Source of the DNA: Malikia sp.
GTDB lineage: Bacteria; Pseudomonadota; Gammaproteobacteria; Burkholderiales; Burkholderiaceae_C
DNA length: 64,000 nucleotides
Reading direction: 5' to 3'
NCBI RefSeq assembly: GCF_028687635.1
Contig: NZ_JAQTZS010000009.1
Coordinates: forward strand, 40,727-104,726
Shown: piece by piece, positions 60,577 to 64,000 of the stretch
Numbering within the stretch: position 1 is the first letter of the stretch
How the letters are laid out: each line of letters begins with the position of its first letter
Made by a program: the position numbers and the translations under genes
The notes under the pieces: generated by a model
Told to the model about the DNA's origin: nothing
Database searches by the model: none
Seen by the model: the letters and a program-made list of their open reading frames with translations, nothing else

Positions 60577-63492
60577 TCACAGCTCAAGCTCGAAGATTTT
60601 GGCCGGGATGTGATAGCAGCGGGATTGCCCGACGCCGGGCAGCTTGACCTTTTTGGCGTGCCGGCCCGGCTCGTTCATCATCAGGCAGCCATGATCGGCC
60701 AGCACCTTACAGACGGCCTCGAAGTCGAAGCCCTTGCATACCTCGCCCCGGAACACCTCGGGCAGGATGAAGAATTCGGCTGATACGCTCTCACCGCTCA
60801 GGGGGGTGATGCGCTCGCCATAGTTGCGCTCGTGCTCGGCATCGGTCTTGATCGGCTCGCCGCGCTCATTGACCATGCGCCGAAAGCCAGCCCGCATCAA
60901 GGTCTTTGCGCTATGGTCATCGGCTGCCCGGTGCCACCAGGTGAACCGGCCTTCGCCGTGCGATGACAGGAAGCCTTGCACCTGCCGCAGCATGGCGGAA
61001 ACCTCGCTATTGCCCGTGCCACCACGGGCGGCCAGCCAGGCATTGAAGCAGGCCCGGGCCGCCTTCTCGCTCTCGCCCTTGGGCCAGCCCGTCAGGCCGG
61101 CAACGGTCGCCAGCTCGCCCGCCGCCCCGACCAAGGCGAAGCGTGCCCCCACCCGTTGCACCTGCCCGCCGGCCAGCTCGGGCACCATGGACAGCATCAG
61201 GTCATTGGACAGCTCGCGGATGCGGGCCTTGAGCGTGCCAGTGTTCGCGGTCAACCACTGCAACCACTCGCGGCCAACGGCCCCATACACCGCCGCCGCC
61301 TGGGCCGTCGCATGGCTGGAAAACGCCGCCCCGCCTTCCTGGTCGTGCAGCCACTCAAAAGCCCCCAGCCCCAAGCCCGCATCGGCTGGAATGTCCGCCA
61401 TGCGGATTTCCTGCCCGGCCCGCGTGCGCTTCATGCCTTCGGCCATGTGATCGGCTAGCCCCAGCTCGCCAGCGGACAGGAACAGCAGCCGCCAGGACAG
61501 GCGCGGCCTTGCCGCCCCGTTGCGGGTTGCTCGGGCCTTGCTCTGCTCGTTGGCCAGCATGTAGGCGCATTCGCCGGCCGTCTTGGGGTCCACCTGGGCC
61601 AGCTCGTCCAGGATCAGCAGCAAGTCGGAATGCTGCGCCGCGATGGCTTCCAAGGCGTTGTCGGTCGTGCGCCAGCGTTGCAGGTAGCTTGATCCGCCCC
61701 AGACGCTCGCGGCCAGCTTGAGCGCGGTAGTCTTGCCGCTGCTGCTGTCGCCCCGGAAGTGGAAACCGCCCGACTCGACCCCGGCCGGGCGCAGCAGCGG
61801 CCCGGCAAAGGCGCAGGACACTGCAAAGGCCAGCCGGGTATTGCCGGCACACAGCGCCGCCACGCGGTCCCGCCACTGGCCTGCCGTGCCCCGCGTGCGG
61901 ATCGTGTTTTCCATGGCGCTGTCGGTCTGGAACACGATCCGTTCGTCATCGTCGCCAATGGTTTCATGGGGCAGCACGAAGGCGCGGCCATGCCAGCCGG
62001 TCTTGTCGGTACACAGCGCGTTCTCGTCGGGCTGCCGGGTCTGTATGTATTGCGTCAGCAGGTTGCGGGCGCGGGGACTCGCCGCGATCCTCAAGCCCAT
62101 GTTCAGCAGCGCGGCCCGGTACTCGCCGCCGTCGCCGCTCAACATCCGGGCCGGCATAGCCCATTGCTTAGGCCGGCCTTGAGGATCGGCAAAGGTCAGC
62201 AGGTAGCCCCAGCCGTTGCCGTCCTGATCGCGGGTCAGCGCCTCGACATCCAGGCGGCTGCATACAAATTCCGGCTTGGTCGGGTTGCCGTCACGGTCCA
62301 CGCCGTGATGCAGCACGCCGGCATCGGTCACGTCGAAGCGGTCCCAGTCGGGTGCGTCATCATCGGCAGCAGGCCGGGCGCTTTTCGCCTTGGTCGGGCG
62401 CGAAGGCTTGCCGGCCGGGCTGGTCGCGGCCTGGGCTGTCGCCAGTCGTACCCGGTGGGCATCTATGCCGGTTTGCACGATCTCGCGCACCGCTGCCAGC
62501 CCAGCCGGGCCGCCGTGGTGGGCGTGCAAGTCGTTGAAGTCGAAATTCTGGCCGGGCGCAAGCCCTTCGGGGGGAAACAAGGCCAGCCCGTTGACCGCCT
62601 TTGCCGCTGCCGTCGCAGCAATGCGGCCGATGTTCTTGCCGGTGCGGGCTTCGGTCTCTTGATCGTCGTCGCCGCAGGCAATCAGCAGCGCGGCCGGGTA
62701 CTGCTCCCGCAGGGCACGGGCAGCCTTGCCCAGATTACCGGAATTGAAGGCGACCGCCACGGGGTAGCCCGTGGCCTCATGCAAGGTTGCGCCCGTCGCA
62801 TAGCCTTCAGCCAGCAGCAGCACAGCGCCAGGATCGGCAGGGGTCGTGCCAAACAGGTGCCGCAGGCCGGAAACCCGGCCGCCAAACGGAAATCGCTTTT
62901 CCTCACCATCGGCGGGCTTCACGGGCGCGATGCGTTGCACATTCCACAGCTTGCCGGCAGCATCCCGCAGCGGCACCAGCAACCAGCCATCACGCGCAAA
63001 GCGCAGGCCGTGGGCTTGAACCCCCTTGCGGGTCAGATAGGCGCTCTCGCCGGCTTCGCTGGCGGCCGCCCATTGGGTTGCGGCCTTGATCGCCATTTGC
63101 TCATGCTTGGCGGCCTTCTGCTCGCTTTCGGCCCGGTTGCGCTCGGCACGTTCGCGGGCGTGGCGGGCCGCTGCCTCTGGGTCGGGTGGGGCTGGCGCGG
63201 TGTCGCCTTGTGGGAAGGTGAAACCGTGCGACTTAGCCAGGAACCACAGCGTCCCAATGCTCACGCCGCCGCCGGCCTTGATGCTGCGCCATGTGTCCTT
63301 GGTGGCCTTGGCGTCGTACAGCTCGCCGGCCGTCTGGCTCCAGGCGTCGAACAGCTCGAAGCCCGTGCTGTCCGGGTATTCGGATTTGATCGCCATGGCC
63401 ACCCTGGCCCATTCCTCGCGGGAAATGGCCGCCGACAGGTGCGCCAGGGCCGCCCGGATCAGTTCGGGCGTGATGTGATGGTGTTGGGTCAT
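60577..63492 (-). CDS. P4-alpha-like primase/helicase (PriCT, Toprim, DUF927)
   Basis: A 971-residue replication protein. Residues 1-105 resemble a PriCT-2 domain (ISREEWARVAMAIKSEYPDSTGFELFDAWS). A Toprim-type primase core contains VLLLAEGYATGATLHEATGYPVAVAFNSGNL and LLIACGDDDQETE (about 225-285). The C-terminal half (about 395-900) is a DUF927-type ATPase with Walker A GDSSSGKTTALKLAA and Walker B LLLILDELAQ. Proteins like this replicate satellite phages and integrative plasmids. MTQHHHITPEL was chosen as start; a frame from 63624 would overlap the upstream gene. Confidence 0.9.
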   Translation of the reverse strand: MTQHHHITPELIRAALAHLSAAISREEWARVAMAIKSEYPDSTGFELFDAWSQTAGELYDAKATKDTWRSIKAGGGVSIGTLWFLAKSHGFTFPQGDTAPAPPDPEAAARHARERAERNRAESEQKAAKHEQMAIKAATQWAAASEAGESAYLTRKGVQAHGLRFARDGWLLVPLRDAAGKLWNVQRIAPVKPADGEEKRFPFGGRVSGLRHLFGTTPADPGAVLLLAEGYATGATLHEATGYPVAVAFNSGNLGKAARALREQYPAALLIACGDDDQETEARTGKNIGRIAATAAAKAVNGLALFPPEGLAPGQNFDFNDLHAHHGGPAGLAAVREIVQTGIDAHRVRLATAQAATSPAGKPSRPTKAKSARPAADDDAPDWDRFDVTDAGVLHHGVDRDGNPTKPEFVCSRLDVEALTRDQDGNGWGYLLTFADPQGRPKQWAMPARMLSGDGGEYRAALLNMGLRIAASPRARNLLTQYIQTRQPDENALCTDKTGWHGRAFVLPHETIGDDDERIVFQTDSAMENTIRTRGTAGQWRDRVAALCAGNTRLAFAVSCAFAGPLLRPAGVESGGFHFRGDSSSGKTTALKLAASVWGGSSYLQRWRTTDNALEAIAAQHSDLLLILDELAQVDPKTAGECAYMLANEQSKARATRNGAARPRLSWRLLFLSAGELGLADHMAEGMKRTRAGQEIRMADIPADAGLGLGAFEWLHDQEGGAAFSSHATAQAAAVYGAVGREWLQWLTANTGTLKARIRELSNDLMLSMVPELAGGQVQRVGARFALVGAAGELATVAGLTGWPKGESEKAARACFNAWLAARGGTGNSEVSAMLRQVQGFLSSHGEGRFTWWHRAADDHSAKTLMRAGFRRMVNERGEPIKTDAEHERNYGERITPLSGESVSAEFFILPEVFRGEVCKGFDFEAVCKVLADHGCLMMNEPGRHAKKVKLPGVGQSRCYHIPAKIFELEL

Positions 63493-63538
63493 TGGGTGCC
63501 GAATAGATCGAGCTGGGGGCCGCTCTTGGGCCGATAGA

Positions 63539-63784
63539 TCAGGGTGAAGGTGTGAAGGTGCGGACCATGCGGGTATGGGTACCCCCGACACAGGCCACCT
63601 CACGCCAGCCTCTTTGCAGGCCATAGCCCAGGTTGGGCATTTCGGACAGAACCTTGGTGATGCTGCCCACGTCGGCGCAGGCGTCGATTTCCTTGGCGGT
63701 CTGGTCGTGGTAGCGTTCCAGGTAGTCCGCCACGCGGGCAGCCTGGTCGGATCGCGTGTCGCTGGGTAAGTGTTTGATTGCCAT
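63539..63784 (-). CDS. Small element protein, possible winged-helix
   Basis: An 81-residue protein, MAIKHLPSDTRSDQAARVADYLERYHDQTAKEIDACADVGS in part, whose helical pattern with TAKEIDACADVGSITKVLSEMPNLGYGL and a following hairpin suggests a small winged-helix DNA-binding fold. It precedes the primase gene by 46 bases on the same strand and may control its expression or replication. I do not recognise a named family. Confidence 0.6.
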   Translation of the reverse strand: MAIKHLPSDTRSDQAARVADYLERYHDQTAKEIDACADVGSITKVLSEMPNLGYGLQRGWREVACVGGTHTRMVRTFTPSP

Positions 63785-63925
63785 GCTCTGGCCTTGGTGA
63801 TGGGTGCCAGGGAAGCGACAGCCGCCGCTTCCTGCTGGCGCAGTGCCGCTCAGTGGGCGCTGTCTTCGTCTTGCAGCAATTCTCAATTTGGCCGAACGAG
63901 AGCAAACTGGAGGCGTAGAGACTTC

Positions 63926-63940
63926 TGACAGAGGCTGTCA
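63926..63940. other. Perfect 15-base dyad TGACAGAGGCTGTCA
   Basis: TGACAG and CTGTCA arms with an AGG centre, ending on the first base of the next start codon. It may be an operator, since it would cover the translation start region, or an element end. Undecided. Confidence 0.45.
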
Positions 63941-64000
63941 TGGCTGGAGTGGTCAAGGGCAAGACGCTGGATTTCGCGCAAGTGATGCATCGGGTGCGCG
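63940..64000 (+). CDS. Start of an unidentified gene, cut by window end
   Basis: ATG 63940 opens a frame reading MAGVVKGKTLDFAQVMHRVR to the last base without a stop. It is divergent from the small gene and primase. Twenty codons are too few for a family call; a mobile-element or regulatory protein is possible. Confidence 0.35.
   Translation, partial: MAGVVKGKTLDFAQVMHRVR

Larger units (their letters stand above)
58856..64000. mobile_element. One end of an integrated P4-like element at tRNA-Leu
   Basis: Everything after the tRNA lacks core genes. Arm-type GGGGGCA repeats adjoin the tRNA, followed by repeat-rich non-coding DNA, iterons, a satellite-phage-type primase/helicase, a small gene and the start of another frame. 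This is the order expected of an integrative satellite or plasmid-like island. The integrase, the second att site and the cargo lie past the window end, so the type is inferred. Confidence 0.75.

Noticed and set aside
61759..63537. 592-codon + strand frame opposite the primase
   Set aside because: Shadow of the primase, whose Toprim and Walker motifs are on the minus strand.

Overview
The window reads as chromosomal DNA from a high-GC betaproteobacterium of the order Burkholderiales. Comparable codon use, a QueF/TruC/PpnP/ArgG/MurB housekeeping set, a betaproteobacterial-style ValS, an orphan CcoG and a TonB-ExbB-ExbD iron cluster all fit a free-living aerobe or microaerobe of the Sphaerotilus/Leptothrix/Comamonadaceae type. 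I cannot name the genus from sequence alone. No rRNA and no CRISPR array were seen. One tRNA gene (Leu, anticodon CAA) is present.

Layout. 1-4532: a clearly lower-GC, tightly coupled operon encoding an AAA+ ATPase, a helical protein with an amphipathic N-terminus, a ZorA-like MotA-type motor protein with a long coiled-coil tail, and a ZorB-like protein with an OmpA-type peptidoglycan-binding domain. It looks like a non-canonical Zorya-type motor system. 4613-14457: core genes (DUF1232, Spx/ArsC-like, PpnP, ArgG, MurB, YajQ, a TsdA-like dihaem cytochrome, YdhR-like, CcoG, KatG). 14526-20551: an iron-uptake operon behind a Fur box (siderophore receptor, PiuC, FMN-dependent hydroxy-acid oxidase, TonB, ExbB, ExbD). 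20572-39119: mixed core genes, including TrhP, a PAS-GGDEF protein, DUF4197, an MFS exporter, a 2-dehydropantoate reductase, the complete AmmeMemoRadiSam trio, DinB, a hybrid histidine kinase, a ferric-reductase-like protein, QueF, YaaA and TruC. 39152-42359: a porin, a PstS-like periplasmic protein and a chemoreceptor. 42504-45542: valS, with an internal low-GC rare-codon patch.

46228-50146 holds a two-gene RavA-ViaA-like module with unusual architecture. The ViaA-like VWA protein carries an N-terminal LRAT/permuted NlpC-P60-like domain, and the RavA-like MoxR ATPase carries a C-terminal cysteine-rich parallel beta-helix encoded by AT-rich DNA. This module and the ZorAB-like operon are the best candidates for undescribed systems here. 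50248-58705: BenE transporter with a divergent LysR regulator, a periplasmic binding protein coupled to a GGDEF sensor, DusC, LrgB/LrgA, a TusA-like protein and CysM.

58771-64000: tRNA-Leu(CAA) followed by one end of an integrated element. The element shows repeated integrase arm-type sites next to the tRNA, a cluster of GGGAACC iterons, a 199-bp tandem duplication, a large P4-alpha-like primase/helicase, a small upstream gene, and the start of a further reading frame cut by the window end. The integrase and the distal att site lie outside the window.
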